Origin: Oscillospiraceae bacterium
Lineage (GTDB): Bacteria; Bacillota; Clostridia; Oscillospirales; Oscillospiraceae
Assembly (NCBI GenBank): GCA_015067995.1
Contig: SVLJ01000006.1
Coordinates: 1-64,000, forward strand
Reading direction: 5' to 3'
Length of the DNA stretch: 64,000 bases
Below are positions 27,706 to 35,699 of the stretch, piece by piece; within the stretch, counting starts at the first letter, position 1, and the number at the start of each line of letters is the position of its first letter. The position numbers and the translations under genes were made by a program. The notes below the pieces were generated by a model. That model did not search any database and was not told the origin of the DNA. It saw only the letters and a list, made by a program, of their open reading frames with translations.

Positions 27706-27945
27706 ATGCGTTTGGATAAATATTTGAAGGTTTCCCGACTCATCAAGCGGCGCACTGTGGCCAATGAGGCCTGTGACGGCGGTCTGGTGCAGGTAAACGG
27801 ACGGACGGTGAAGGCATCCTATGATGTGAAGGTGGGCGATGTCATCGCTCTCCAGTTCGGAGCCAGAATGGTGACGGTGGAGGTGCTCTCCGTACAGGAG
27901 GTGGTACGGGCGGCAGACTCCGCCACCATGTACCGCCAGATCTGA
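27706..27945 (+). CDS. rqcP: S4-domain RNA-binding protein RqcP (YabO)
   Basis: A 79-aa S4 RNA-binding domain (MRLDKYLKVSRLIKRR, VNGRTVKASYDVKVGD) of the Hsp15/RqcP family. In Bacillus RqcP binds stalled large ribosomal subunits and supports Ala-tailing by RqcH in ribosome quality control. GGGAAGGAG precedes the ATG. It is the first gene of a cluster in the same order as Bacillus yabO-yabP-yabQ-divIC-yabR, which supports the assignment. Confidence 0.92.
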   Translation: MRLDKYLKVSRLIKRRTVANEACDGGLVQVNGRTVKASYDVKVGDVIALQFGARMVTVEVLSVQEVVRAADSATMYRQI

Positions 27946-28010
27946 GGTATATTCCTTCGCCTGTCCGCATAGAGTGTCACCGGAAGAAAACTCGCTGCGG
28001 GAGGATGGCT

Positions 28011-28295
28011 ATGAGCGGTGAATATGGGAATTTTACGGGGGGTATCCACCGGCTGGAGCTGGATGGCCGGGAGCGACTGGTGGTGTCCGGCGTGGAGGAT
28101 GTGGAGCGGTTTGATGAAAGCGGCATTGTCATGTCGACCACGGCGGGAATCCTGACGGTTACAGGAGAGGGACTGCACATCGGGAAACTGTCGCTGGATG
28201 GCGGTGAACTGCACGTGGATGGCCGCATTGACTCGCTGAGCTATGAAGAGCCTGCGCTGACCGGAGGCGGCCTGCTGCGCCGACTGTTCGGCTGA
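28011..28295 (+). CDS. yabP: Sporulation protein YabP
   Basis: A 94-aa all-beta protein of the YabP/YqfC family. The relatives are needed for spore formation (sigma-E-dependent in Bacillus). The fold is seen in the repeated short strands IHRLELDGRERLVVSGVEDV and STTAGILTVTGEGLHIGKL. Two in-frame ATGs compete, 28005 and 28011. GGGAGG directly abuts the first and lies six bases before the second, so 28011 is preferred. One base separates its stop from the yabQ start. Confidence 0.9.
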   Translation: MSGEYGNFTGGIHRLELDGRERLVVSGVEDVERFDESGIVMSTTAGILTVTGEGLHIGKLSLDGGELHVDGRIDSLSYEEPALTGGGLLRRLFG

Positions 28296-28296
28296 T

Positions 28297-28896
28297 ATGG
28301 AAAATTATGTTTCTCAGCAATTGATGACCTTTGCACGCTCCATTCTGCTGGGTATGGGCATTGCGCTGGTATATGATCTTCTGCGTCCGGTGCGTCAGCG
28401 CTGTCCGGGGCTTCTGTGGCTGCTGGACGGCGCTTATTGTCTGGCTTCCGCGCTGGGACTTGGACTGTTTTTGCTGCGGCAGAGCGGCGGAGAGCTTCGG
28501 CTGTATATCCTGCTGGGTGCGGCCGGCGGCGTGGTGCTGTTTTTCAGCATGCTCTCCGAAGGCCTGCAGGCCGTGTGGGAGTTTTGGGCAGAGACAGTAG
28601 TGTTGACCGGGCGCATTCTGGCGATCCCCGTGCGGCAATTGATGCAGCTTGGCAAAAAAACTGCCATCACCTGCAAAAATCTCTTTTATTTTGCGGAGAA
28701 ATGCTATACAATAAGAAAAAATGGGGGCATGGGCAATTCGTGTGCATATTCGGGAGGCAGAAGACATGGCGCAAAGCAAAAAAAAGAAGCCGGCCAAGGC
28801 AAGAACGGGCTTTTTTACAAAAGTACTCATCGTCATTCTCCTGGCAGTCCTGACGTGGCAGCTGGGCGCACTGCGAACCCAGGTGGAGGATGCTGA
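28297..28896 (+). CDS. yabQ: Spore cortex biosynthesis protein YabQ
   Basis: A 199-aa membrane protein with three or four helices in the first ~125 residues (QLMTFARSILLGMGIALVYDLLR is characteristic of YabQ) and a basic tail. In Bacillus YabQ is required for cortex assembly. The last ~43 codons overlap the divIC gene (131 nt) in a different frame and encode a Gly/Lys/Arg-rich, non-conserved-looking tail. Either the overlap is real or the original stop has been lost. It is adjacent to yabP by one base. Confidence 0.88.
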   Translation: MENYVSQQLMTFARSILLGMGIALVYDLLRPVRQRCPGLLWLLDGAYCLASALGLGLFLLRQSGGELRLYILLGAAGGVVLFFSMLSEGLQAVWEFWAETVVLTGRILAIPVRQLMQLGKKTAITCKNLFYFAEKCYTIRKNGGMGNSCAYSGGRRHGAKQKKEAGQGKNGLFYKSTHRHSPGSPDVAAGRTANPGGGC

Positions 28897-29068
28897 GTTC
28901 CAGCGGCAGCAGCTGGCTGCGCAGGTAGATGCCAAACAGGCAGAAAACAACTCTTTGCAGGCCAGCATTGACCGAGGAGGCAGTCTGGAAGAGATGCTGC
29001 GCATCGCCCGGGAGGAGCTGGGGCTGGTGGCACCCAATGAGAAAGTGTTTTACGACAACAGCAATTGA
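28766..29068 (+). CDS. divIC: Septum formation initiator family protein DivIC
   Basis: A 100-aa bitopic division protein. The short basic cytoplasmic tail (AQSKKKKPAKARTG) leads to one transmembrane helix (about 17-35). A coiled coil (AEFQRQQLAAQVDAKQAEN) and the C-terminal conserved region EEMLRIAREELGLVAPNEKVFY typical of DivIC/FtsL-like proteins follow. GGGAGG lies nine bases before the ATG. The gene begins inside the yabQ frame. DivIC pairs with FtsL and DivIB in the divisome. Confidence 0.9.
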   Translation: MAQSKKKKPAKARTGFFTKVLIVILLAVLTWQLGALRTQVEDAEFQRQQLAAQVDAKQAENNSLQASIDRGGSLEEMLRIAREELGLVAPNEKVFYDNSN

Positions 29069-29130
29069 CCTGCGCTGCCGGAACAGCAGGCGGGACGTCA
29101 AGAATCACCGGAAGGAGAAACAATATATAC

Positions 29131-29589
29131 ATGGAGCCTGAGGTCGGGAGCATCCTGGAAGGAACGGTTACAACCATCACTAAGTTTGGCGCATTCGTTG
29201 CATTGGACGGGGGAAAGTCCGGACTGGTACATATTTCTGAGATTGCAAATACCTTTGTCAATGACGTGCGGGATTTTCTGCAGGAAGGCCAGGCCGTCAA
29301 GGTGAAGGTGCTGTCCGCGGAGAACGGAAAACTCAATCTCTCCATCAAAAAGGCGCTGCCGCCGGAACCCAGACCTGTACAGCAGCGCTCTGCCGGATAT
29401 TCCCGCCCTGTCGGAAGTGCTCGCCCCGCAGCGGCACATCCGCCTGTGAGACGGCAGGCTGCCCTGACACCCACGGAGGATCTGTCCTTTGAGGATAAGC
29501 TCAAACGGTTTATGACGGCTTCCGAGGGGAAAATGGCCGACCTGAACCGCAGCATTGACGGCAAGCGGGGCGGCCGCAGAAGAAGATGA
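29131..29589 (+). CDS. S1-domain RNA-binding protein (YabR-like)
   Basis: A 152-aa protein with one S1 OB-fold at residues 1-75 (VGSILEGTVTTITKFGAFVAL, GLVHISEIA) and a disordered Pro/Arg/Ala-rich tail ending in a poly-Arg cluster. It is the last gene of the yabO-yabR order. The GGAAGGAG site favours the ATG at 29131. General-stress and translation-related roles are reported for such S1 proteins; the specific RNA target is unknown. Confidence 0.88.
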   Translation: MEPEVGSILEGTVTTITKFGAFVALDGGKSGLVHISEIANTFVNDVRDFLQEGQAVKVKVLSAENGKLNLSIKKALPPEPRPVQQRSAGYSRPVGSARPAAAHPPVRRQAALTPTEDLSFEDKLKRFMTASEGKMADLNRSIDGKRGGRRRR

Positions 29590-29597
29590 TGATATAC

Positions 29598-29632
29598 AGC
29601 CGCTTCCGGGCTTCGGGAGCGGCTGATTTGTC
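29598..29632 (+). terminator. Terminator of the yab cluster
   Basis: CAGCCGCT/AGCGGCTG stem (29598-29605 with 29618-29625) followed by a short T-rich tract. Confidence 0.65.
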
Positions 29633-29699
29633 TTATGAAGGATTATAGGCGTGGATGCGGCGGAGGATGGAAAGGCGCATCGGTGATATCAAAGGTTGT

Positions 29700-29726
29700 C
29701 CGGCAGAGGCGATTCACCTCTGCCGG
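29700..29726 (-). terminator. Hairpin downstream of the minus-strand MBL gene
   Basis: A 10-bp perfect stem CCGGCAGAGG/CCTCTGCCGG with a 7-nt loop, nine bases after the stop codon. The T-tract is weak on both strands. Confidence 0.55.
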
Positions 29727-29734
29727 ATTCTTGT

Positions 29735-30448
29735 TCAGAATATCATGGTCTGGAACGGCTCCCAGAGGAAGCGCATGTCCGGAATGCTGCGAATGTACGC
29801 CGCACCTGCGGCGGATTTTTCGCGCAGCCCTGCCCAGTTGTCCTCCGCAAAGGGCAGATGATAAATCACCAGCCTGTCCGGACAGATCACCTCGTCAATG
29901 ATCGCCCGGCCCTGCGGGCGGCTTACCCACGGGAAACCCATGATGGCCAGGTCGATATGCTCCTGCCCCACAAAGGTCCCCAGCTCATCGCTTTCCACCG
30001 TGCAGTCACCCGCCATCAGGATGCGAAAGCCGCCGGCGTTGATGATGACGCCGTAATTGGGGATGTGGGCGAAGTCCGCGCCCTGATGCGTCAGCTTTCC
30101 AAAACGGAACTGCAGTCCGCGGAAGGAAAACAGATGCTGTTCCTGATCCAGAAGAAGCTGGCGGCCGGGGAAATCCTCCCGGGGAAGAATCAGCTGCGCG
30201 GCCGGCCATTTTGCCAGCGCCCGCTCCGTCAGCCCCTGAGAGTAGTGATCCCGGTGACAGTGACTGTAGAGCAGGAGATCCGGTGCCGGCACAATGCCGC
30301 CGTCAATGACCTTCTTCGCCAGTTCCGGCGTCACGGAGGAAAAACGCGGCGTCTTGTCATCGTGAAGCACATCGCTCCAGATCACCGCCCGCCCCAGCTC
30401 CAGCACGATTCCTGCGTTGCATATCAAAGTGAGCTTACAATGCTGCAT
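29735..30448 (-). CDS. MBL-fold metallo-hydrolase
   Basis: A 237-aa metallo-beta-lactamase-fold protein of the UlaG-like/lactonase type. The motif SHCHRDHYS (HxHxDH) and the later AGDCT metal ligand are visible. The ATG at 30448 was chosen because AAAGGGG lies ten bases upstream and the promoter lies between it and the longer in-frame methionine at 30637, which would overlap the divergent gene. It is divergent from the DUF5058 gene, with back-to-back promoters. The substrate is unknown. Confidence 0.82.
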   Translation of the reverse strand: MQHCKLTLICNAGIVLELGRAVIWSDVLHDDKTPRFSSVTPELAKKVIDGGIVPAPDLLLYSHCHRDHYSQGLTERALAKWPAAQLILPREDFPGRQLLLDQEQHLFSFRGLQFRFGKLTHQGADFAHIPNYGVIINAGGFRILMAGDCTVESDELGTFVGQEHIDLAIMGFPWVSRPQGRAIIDEVICPDRLVIYHLPFAEDNWAGLREKSAAGAAYIRSIPDMRFLWEPFQTMIF

Positions 30449-30478
30449 AGTCTGCCCCTTTTGCTTCGGAATGGTGTC

Positions 30479-30507
30479 ATTATAGGGTATTCCGGACAGA
30501 TTTGCAA
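30479..30507 (-). promoter_or_regulatory. Sigma-A promoter of the MBL gene
   Basis: On the minus strand TTGCAA (30502-30507), a 17-bp spacer and TATAAT (30479-30484). Confidence 0.8.
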
Positions 30508-30512
30508 ACGGA

Positions 30513-30542
30513 TTGCGTTTGCAGAGAGAATGGGTATATAAT
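30513..30542 (+). promoter_or_regulatory. Sigma-A promoter of the DUF5058 operon
   Basis: TTGCGT (30513-30518), an 18-bp spacer and TATAAT (30537-30542). Its -35 box lies only five bases from the -35 box of the divergent promoter. Confidence 0.75.
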
Positions 30543-30575
30543 GTTGGCAGAATATTCGGAAAGAAGGGGATTTCA

Positions 30576-31346
30576 TTGAAAGGCAGCGAGTTGATCGCAA
30601 AACTCAACAGCGCGCCCATGTTTTTGCTGGGCGGCATCGTGATCCTGTTTATGGTGGCACTGAGCGTGGTATTTCTGGTGAAGAGCTACCGTGCTGGTGT
30701 TGCACTGGGTATGGAGAAGAAGGCCTTGAAAAAAGCCGTTACCGCCAGTGCGACATTTACCTTTCTGCCCAGCGTCAGTATCCTGCTGGGCGTCATCGCT
30801 CTGGCGGGCAGCCTCGGCGTGCCGCTTCCCTGGGTGCGGCTGTCTGTCATCGGCGCACTGCATTATGAGGGTACCGCGGCGGATGTGGCGTCCCGCGCTG
30901 CGGGCATGTCCGGCCTGAACGCGGCAGAGCTTACCGGGGATACCTTCGTTACCATCGCGCTTCTGATGACCGTGGGTATCATGTGGAGCGTCATCATGTG
31001 TATCATTTTCTGCAAGTGGTACTCCCAAAAGCTGGCAGGCAAGCCGGAAAAGACTGAGACTGCCCCGGAGGGTGCTTCTGCAAAACCCAAACGCAAGGGC
31101 TTTGGAGATGTGATGTTTATCGCCATGTTCATCGGTCTGGTGTCCGCCTATATCGGTTCCTATGTGGGCGTATTTACCTCCAGCGGGGACTATATGCCCA
31201 TCACCGTGGCGGTAGTGTCCGGTGCTGTCATGGCGCTGTGTGAGTACATCACCAAGAAGCTGCGTCAGGAGTGGCTGGAGAGCTTCTCCATGGCGCTGAG
31301 CATGCTGGTGGGCATGAGCACCGCTGTCCTGCTGGTGCTGCTGTGA
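30576..31346 (+). CDS. DUF5058-like polytopic membrane protein
   Basis: A 256-aa membrane protein with about seven hydrophobic segments. A TTG start at 30576 is preferred because AAGAAGGGG lies six bases upstream and the -10 box at 30537-30542 excludes the longer reading. Its sequence (RAGVALGMEKKALKKAVTASATFTFLPSVSILLG, in pieces) matches my recollection of the DUF5058 family of gut Clostridia, for which I know no function. It is followed 16 nt later by a second membrane protein and then an anchored M20 peptidase, so the three probably form one transcription unit and perhaps one transport/hydrolysis system. Confidence 0.75.
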   Translation: MKGSELIAKLNSAPMFLLGGIVILFMVALSVVFLVKSYRAGVALGMEKKALKKAVTASATFTFLPSVSILLGVIALAGSLGVPLPWVRLSVIGALHYEGTAADVASRAAGMSGLNAAELTGDTFVTIALLMTVGIMWSVIMCIIFCKWYSQKLAGKPEKTETAPEGASAKPKRKGFGDVMFIAMFIGLVSAYIGSYVGVFTSSGDYMPITVAVVSGAVMALCEYITKKLRQEWLESFSMALSMLVGMSTAVLLVLL

Positions 31347-31362
31347 GAGGAGGGGAACGGAT

Positions 31363-32037
31363 ATGCGCAATGATCGTGAACAGGTTTTCGCCAAATATCA
31401 GGCGGAGATCCATCTGCTGGGCCGCCTGGGTCTGGCCCTGGGACTGGGTCTTCTGCTGGCGCTGCCCTTCGCCTTCGGAAAGATGCTGAATGCCGGGGTC
31501 AACTGGCCTGCATTCTGGAAGGGCGCTGCCCAGCTGCTGCCGGTGTATCTGCCTTCCTGCATCGTGGAGTTTTTCGTCTATGTGCCCATGATGGGCGCAG
31601 GCGCCAGCTACCTTGGCTTTATTACCGGCAACATGGTGAACCTGAAGATCCCCTGCGTGGTGAACGGCCGGGATATCTGTAAGCCCCGGGACGCCATGGA
31701 AAAGGAGATCGTGGCCACGTTGTCTGTGGCGGCCAGCGCACTGGTGAATACCGTGGTACTGGCAGTGGGCGTCATGTGTCTGGTGCCCCTGACGCCGGTG
31801 CTGGAGAATCCGGTGCTGCAGCCTGCCTTCAATCAGGTGATCCCCGCTCTCTTCGGCGCGCTGGCCTATAAGTACTTCTCCCAGAGCCTGAAGATCACCA
31901 TCGTTCCGCTGGCGCTGATGTGTGTGCTGTGCATTGCTGTACCCTCCCTCATCGGCAGCGTAGCCACTCTGATGCTGGGCTCCGGCGCACTGGCCATCGG
32001 CGTGGCGTATCTGCTGTGGCGCAGTGACAAGCTGTAA
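31363..32037 (+). CDS. Polytopic membrane protein, partner of the DUF5058 protein
   Basis: A 224-aa protein with about six hydrophobic segments and a conserved-looking cytoplasmic loop (NLKIPCVVNGRDICKPRDAMEKE, in pieces) between helices. GAGAGGAGGGG precedes the ATG. Tight linkage to the DUF5058 gene upstream and the M20 peptidase downstream (13 nt) suggests a two-component permease. I do not recognise a named family and make no substrate claim. Confidence 0.75.
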   Translation: MRNDREQVFAKYQAEIHLLGRLGLALGLGLLLALPFAFGKMLNAGVNWPAFWKGAAQLLPVYLPSCIVEFFVYVPMMGAGASYLGFITGNMVNLKIPCVVNGRDICKPRDAMEKEIVATLSVAASALVNTVVLAVGVMCLVPLTPVLENPVLQPAFNQVIPALFGALAYKYFSQSLKITIVPLALMCVLCIAVPSLIGSVATLMLGSGALAIGVAYLLWRSDKL

Positions 32038-32050
32038 GGAGGATGAAACC

Positions 32051-33478
32051 ATGCTGATTTTGGAAATCATCGCAGCGATCCTTGTGATCCTGCTGGGTAT
32101 CTGTGTGGTGCGGGCAGCGGCCTGCCCCAAAACCACCGGACAGCCCCTGATCACCGACCCCGGGCGCGCCGCCGCCTATGCGGAAAAGCTCAGCGCCATG
32201 GTACGCTGTGAAACGGTCAGCCGTCGGGGCGAAACGGATGCCGCCAAGTTTCTGGCATTTCATAAGAAGCTGGAAGAGCTGTTCCCTAACGTGTTTTCCA
32301 AGCTGGAAAAGATAGAGCTGGACGGCAGCCTGCTGATGAAGTGGCGGGGCAGCGGCAACTCCAAACCCATCCTGCTGCTGGCTCACATGGACGTGGTGCC
32401 TGCCAGCGACGAGGGTTGGCGCTATCCGCCATTCAGCGGTACCGTTGCCGACGGCGCGGTCTGGGGCCGCGGTGCTATGGACACCAAGTGCAGTCTTCTG
32501 GGCTTTTTTCAGGCGGCGGAGGAGCTGTTGGCGGAAGGCTATGTGCCGGATTGCGATATCTATCTGGCCAGCAGCTGCACCGAGGAGATTGGCGGCGACG
32601 GCGCGCCGAAGATCGTGTCCTATCTGAAGGAACGCGGCGTCAGGCTGGGTATGGTGCTGGACGAAGGCGGCGGCGTCATCGACAATGCGGCCGGTCTGCC
32701 GGGAACCCATTCCATGATCGCACTGGGTGAGCGCGGTCAGGCGGATATCCGCTTTATTGCCCGCAGCGCCGGCGGCCACGCCAGTACGCCGCCTAAAAAT
32801 ACGCCGCTGGTACGGCTTGGCCGCTTTATGGCCGACTGTGAGAAGCACAATCCCTTCCGGCGGGAGCTCTCCCCTACCGTGCGTGCTACCTTTGAAACGG
32901 CAGCGGAGACCTGCCCTTTCTGGATGAAGCTGATCTTCTGCAATTTCTGGCTGTTTGCGCCCCTGTTCAAGGTGCTGCTGCCTGTGATCAACTCCAGCGG
33001 TGAGGCACTGCTGCAGACCACCATGGCCTTCACCATGGCCAGCGGCAGCAACGGCTACAACGTTATTCCCCGGGAGGCCAGCGTCTGCGCCAACATCCGC
33101 TTCTCTGTCCACCAGAACATGGAGGAAAGTCTGGAGCTGCTGCGCCGTCGTGCCGCCAAATATGACATTGAGATGGAGTTGATACAGGGAAATCCCGCTT
33201 CCGATGTGCTGGATGTCAACGGACCGGCCTATCGGCAGATCGCTGCTCTGACGGCGAAGCTGTTCCCGGAGGCCACGGTATCCCCTTTCTTCTCCACCGG
33301 CGCCACCGACGCCCGGTTTTTCCGTGAGGTGACGGAGCATACCGTCCGGTTTGCTCCCATCGTGCTAAACTCCCAGCAGTACGGCAGCATGCATGCCGTG
33401 GATGAGAACATCGGCGTGGACAGCATTCCCCGGACGGTGGATTTTTTCCGCGAGGTTATTCGTACCGTGCGCATCTGA
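32051..33478 (+). CDS. Membrane-anchored M20 family metallopeptidase
   Basis: A 475-aa zinc exopeptidase/amidohydrolase. An N-terminal hydrophobic helix (residues 2-22) anchors it to the membrane. The metal-binding motifs LLLAHMDVVP, GRGAMDTK and EEIGGDG (catalytic Glu pair) are present, followed by the dimerisation domain and a C-terminal GATDARFF with the last ligand in SMHAVDENI. The architecture resembles carboxypeptidase S/PM20D1-type enzymes, which act on peptides or N-acyl amino acids. AAGGAGG precedes the ATG. It is the third gene of the DUF5058 unit. Confidence 0.88.
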   Translation: MLILEIIAAILVILLGICVVRAAACPKTTGQPLITDPGRAAAYAEKLSAMVRCETVSRRGETDAAKFLAFHKKLEELFPNVFSKLEKIELDGSLLMKWRGSGNSKPILLLAHMDVVPASDEGWRYPPFSGTVADGAVWGRGAMDTKCSLLGFFQAAEELLAEGYVPDCDIYLASSCTEEIGGDGAPKIVSYLKERGVRLGMVLDEGGGVIDNAAGLPGTHSMIALGERGQADIRFIARSAGGHASTPPKNTPLVRLGRFMADCEKHNPFRRELSPTVRATFETAAETCPFWMKLIFCNFWLFAPLFKVLLPVINSSGEALLQTTMAFTMASGSNGYNVIPREASVCANIRFSVHQNMEESLELLRRRAAKYDIEMELIQGNPASDVLDVNGPAYRQIAALTAKLFPEATVSPFFSTGATDARFFREVTEHTVRFAPIVLNSQQYGSMHAVDENIGVDSIPRTVDFFREVIRTVRI

Positions 33479-33508
33479 GTGTCATAATGTCGAGAAAATT
33501 AATAAAAC

Positions 33509-33537
33509 TTGACAAAATTATTAAATTTGTGTATGCT
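33509..33537 (+). promoter_or_regulatory. Strong sigma-A promoter of the peptide-binding lipoprotein
   Basis: TTGACA (33509-33514), a 17-bp spacer and TATGCT (33532-33537). The ~115-nt leader carries A/C-rich repeats and a small CCCCA/TGGGG hairpin (33608-33624). Confidence 0.8.
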
Positions 33538-33659
33538 GTACAATGTGGATGTGTGCAAAACCCAAACCCAAAACCCATCTGCTGCGCGTCCAATCCACAG
33601 GTCATTGCCCCATGCATGGTGGGGTGTATGATAAATATTTTTAATCAGGAGGCAAACCC

Positions 33660-35435
33660 ATGAAAAGAGCACTCGCACTGATCCTTGCCATGGTCATGAC
33701 CATGGCACTGGTGGCCTGCGGCGGCGACAAGCCCACCAGCAGCACCCCCAGCAATCCCAGCAATCCCAGCAATCCCACTCAGTCCAGCAAACCCTCTAAC
33801 CCCACCACCAGCACCCCCGGCACCGACAAGCCCGCTGAGCCTGCCGATCCCGACGCCGACAAGTACGGCGGCGATCTGATCTACGGCACTTCCAACGCCT
33901 GGACCAGCTTCGATCCCCATCAGCAATCCCAGTCCTCTCTGGGCAACAAGTATGCCATCATGCACTACACAGAGGGTATGTCCGTGAAGGACATCAACGG
34001 CAAGATCTATCCTCAGGTCTGTGAACTGGAGGAGTCTGCCGATGGCCTGACCATCAAGTTCACCCTGCGTGAGCGTTACTTCTCCAACGGCGAGAAGGTC
34101 ACCATCGAGGATGTGGACGCTTCCATCCGCCGCGCTGCCGCTCTGTCCAATGAGTCCACCTTCAAGAAGTACTGGGAAGGCTCTACCTACAAGGTGGAGG
34201 GCAACACCATCGTCATCACTTCTGAGCAGTACAACATCAACCTGCTGTCCGGTCTGGTGAGCGACGGCACTTCCTACAAGATCCTGCCCAAGGCCATCTG
34301 CGACAAGTATGCCTTTACCGGCGGCACCCAGCATGCCAGCGGTCTGGTGACCGGCGCCACCGCTCCCGACCTGAACGTGGTTGAGGACGCCATCGGCACC
34401 GGCCCCTATAAGCTGTCCAAGTTCGTGGACGAAGAGTTTGTTCTGGTCCGCAACGAGAAGTATGTGTCCATCCCCAATGAGGACGCTGTTGGCGTGGCCA
34501 AGGAAGCCAAGTGCTATGTGGACAGCATCTCCTTCCAGCTGAACAAGGACGCCTCTTCCCGTACCGCCGCCATGCTCACCGGCGAATATGATATCTCCAG
34601 CATCCAGAACGAGATGCGCGAAACCGCACTGGCTCAGGGTCTGAAGTTCCGTTCTGCCGGCACCACCTGGACCCACGGTATCTTCTTCAACCTGGACGCT
34701 TCCAACACCGACAGCCCCGTTTACAATGTCAACATCCGTAAGGCCATCCGTGCCATCATCGATGTGGACGCTGTCATGCTGACCATCTGCAGCGGCAACA
34801 AGGACCTCATCGACTATCCTCTGGTTCCCACCCCCGTTGTTAAGGAAAGCACTGCTTACCACAACACCATGCTGGCCGATTCCGGCGAGTGGAACGTGAA
34901 GGACAAGGCCAAGGCCGAGGCTTATGTGAAGGCTGCCAATTACGACGGTACCCCCATCGTGTATCTGACCAATGCCACCACCACCGGTGCTTTCTACAAG
35001 ACCGCCATGGTGGTTATCCCCGCCATGGAATCCATCGGTCTGAAGGTGGAGCTGATGGCAGTTGACGCCGGCTCTCACAGCGCTCTGCGTAAGGATCCCA
35101 AGACCGGTCACGACATCGGCTGCTGGGAGGTCCAGAAGAACACCGAGAACCCCGTTCTGCACTCTACCTTCGTCACCGGCACTCAGGGCTGGTGGAGCCA
35201 TCCTGTGAAGGACGAGACCATCAGCATCATGAAGACCACTCCCACCGGCTCTGCCGAGTCTGTGGCCGCTTATGAGAAGTACACTCAGCTGGTCATCGAC
35301 GAGTGCCCCTACATCCTGTTCGGCAACCCCACCGGTTCCGAGTGGACTCAGGGCAACGTGGAGAAGAACACCACCGGTCAGATCAACTACTACCTCTGGA
35401 ACGCTTACTTCACCGAGAATCCCAGAACGAAATAA
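33660..35435 (+). CDS. ABC transporter substrate-binding lipoprotein (SBP_bac_5, peptide family)
   Basis: A 591-aa exported lipoprotein with lipobox LVAC (Cys20). A Ser/Pro/Asn/Thr linker with NPSNPSNP repeats (about 25-60) is followed by the family-5 peptide/nickel-binding fold (TSFDPHQQSQSS, LTIKFTLRERYFSNGEKVT, GTGPYKLSKF). AGGAGG precedes the ATG, and a strong promoter plus biased codons suggest high expression. No permease or ATPase gene is adjacent; it is an orphan in this window and may work with a permease encoded elsewhere or with the DUF5058 unit upstream. The ligand is presumably an oligopeptide. Confidence 0.9.
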   Translation: MKRALALILAMVMTMALVACGGDKPTSSTPSNPSNPSNPTQSSKPSNPTTSTPGTDKPAEPADPDADKYGGDLIYGTSNAWTSFDPHQQSQSSLGNKYAIMHYTEGMSVKDINGKIYPQVCELEESADGLTIKFTLRERYFSNGEKVTIEDVDASIRRAAALSNESTFKKYWEGSTYKVEGNTIVITSEQYNINLLSGLVSDGTSYKILPKAICDKYAFTGGTQHASGLVTGATAPDLNVVEDAIGTGPYKLSKFVDEEFVLVRNEKYVSIPNEDAVGVAKEAKCYVDSISFQLNKDASSRTAAMLTGEYDISSIQNEMRETALAQGLKFRSAGTTWTHGIFFNLDASNTDSPVYNVNIRKAIRAIIDVDAVMLTICSGNKDLIDYPLVPTPVVKESTAYHNTMLADSGEWNVKDKAKAEAYVKAANYDGTPIVYLTNATTTGAFYKTAMVVIPAMESIGLKVELMAVDAGSHSALRKDPKTGHDIGCWEVQKNTENPVLHSTFVTGTQGWWSHPVKDETISIMKTTPTGSAESVAAYEKYTQLVIDECPYILFGNPTGSEWTQGNVEKNTTGQINYYLWNAYFTENPRTK

Positions 35436-35454
35436 TCAACGCTTTATGCACATA

Positions 35455-35495
35455 AAAGCAGCGGGACAGGCAAACGCCTGTCCCGCTGCTTTTTG
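35455..35495. terminator. Bidirectional terminator between lipoprotein and small peptide gene
   Basis: A 17-bp near-perfect GC-rich stem (35456-35472 with 35477-35493), loop AAAC, A-run on one side and T-run on the other. It serves the plus-strand lipoprotein and the minus-strand small gene. Confidence 0.92.
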
Positions 35496-35534
35496 AAAAG
35501 GAGAGAAGGAAATTGAAATCTGTGTAGGAGGATG

Positions 35535-35648
35535 TCAGGAGCAGAGGCTGCACAGATACCTGCGGCAAAGGCGCTTCACGCTTCCCTGCAGAGCGATCAC
35601 AGCGGCAGCAACGGCTCCGGATACAAGCAGATGGCTCCAATGTGTCAT
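35535..35648 (-). CDS. 37-aa hydrophobic/basic peptide, candidate small membrane protein or type I toxin
   Basis: A 37-codon frame starts MTHWSHLLVSGAVAAAVIAL. Residues 7-21 are a hydrophobic helix, and the tail is basic and Cys-rich (KRLCRRYLCSLCS). The expression signals are unusually complete. AAAGGAGG (35658-35665) lies nine bases upstream of the ATG. A perfect TTGACA-17-TATAAT promoter lies at 35700-35728, and a strong terminator at 35455-35495, giving an mRNA of about 240 nt. The 5' UTR has a GTTAG/CTAAC hairpin. The 3' UTR holds two stretches complementary to the RBS (opposite 35496-35504 and 35526-35531). This resembles Bacillus-type type I toxin mRNAs, but no antisense RNA was found and I know no homologue. 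Confidence 0.6.
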   Translation of the reverse strand: MTHWSHLLVSGAVAAAVIALQGSVKRLCRRYLCSLCS

Positions 35649-35699
35649 GCTGTACAGCCTCCTTTCCAATAAGGTTAGTCATAGCTAACTGCTGGCTTT

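Noticed and set aside
35533..35673. Plus-strand small frame opposite the 37-aa peptide
   Set aside because: AGGAGG directly abuts its ATG with no spacing, there is no promoter, and it lies after the lipoprotein terminator. The minus-strand reading has far better signals.
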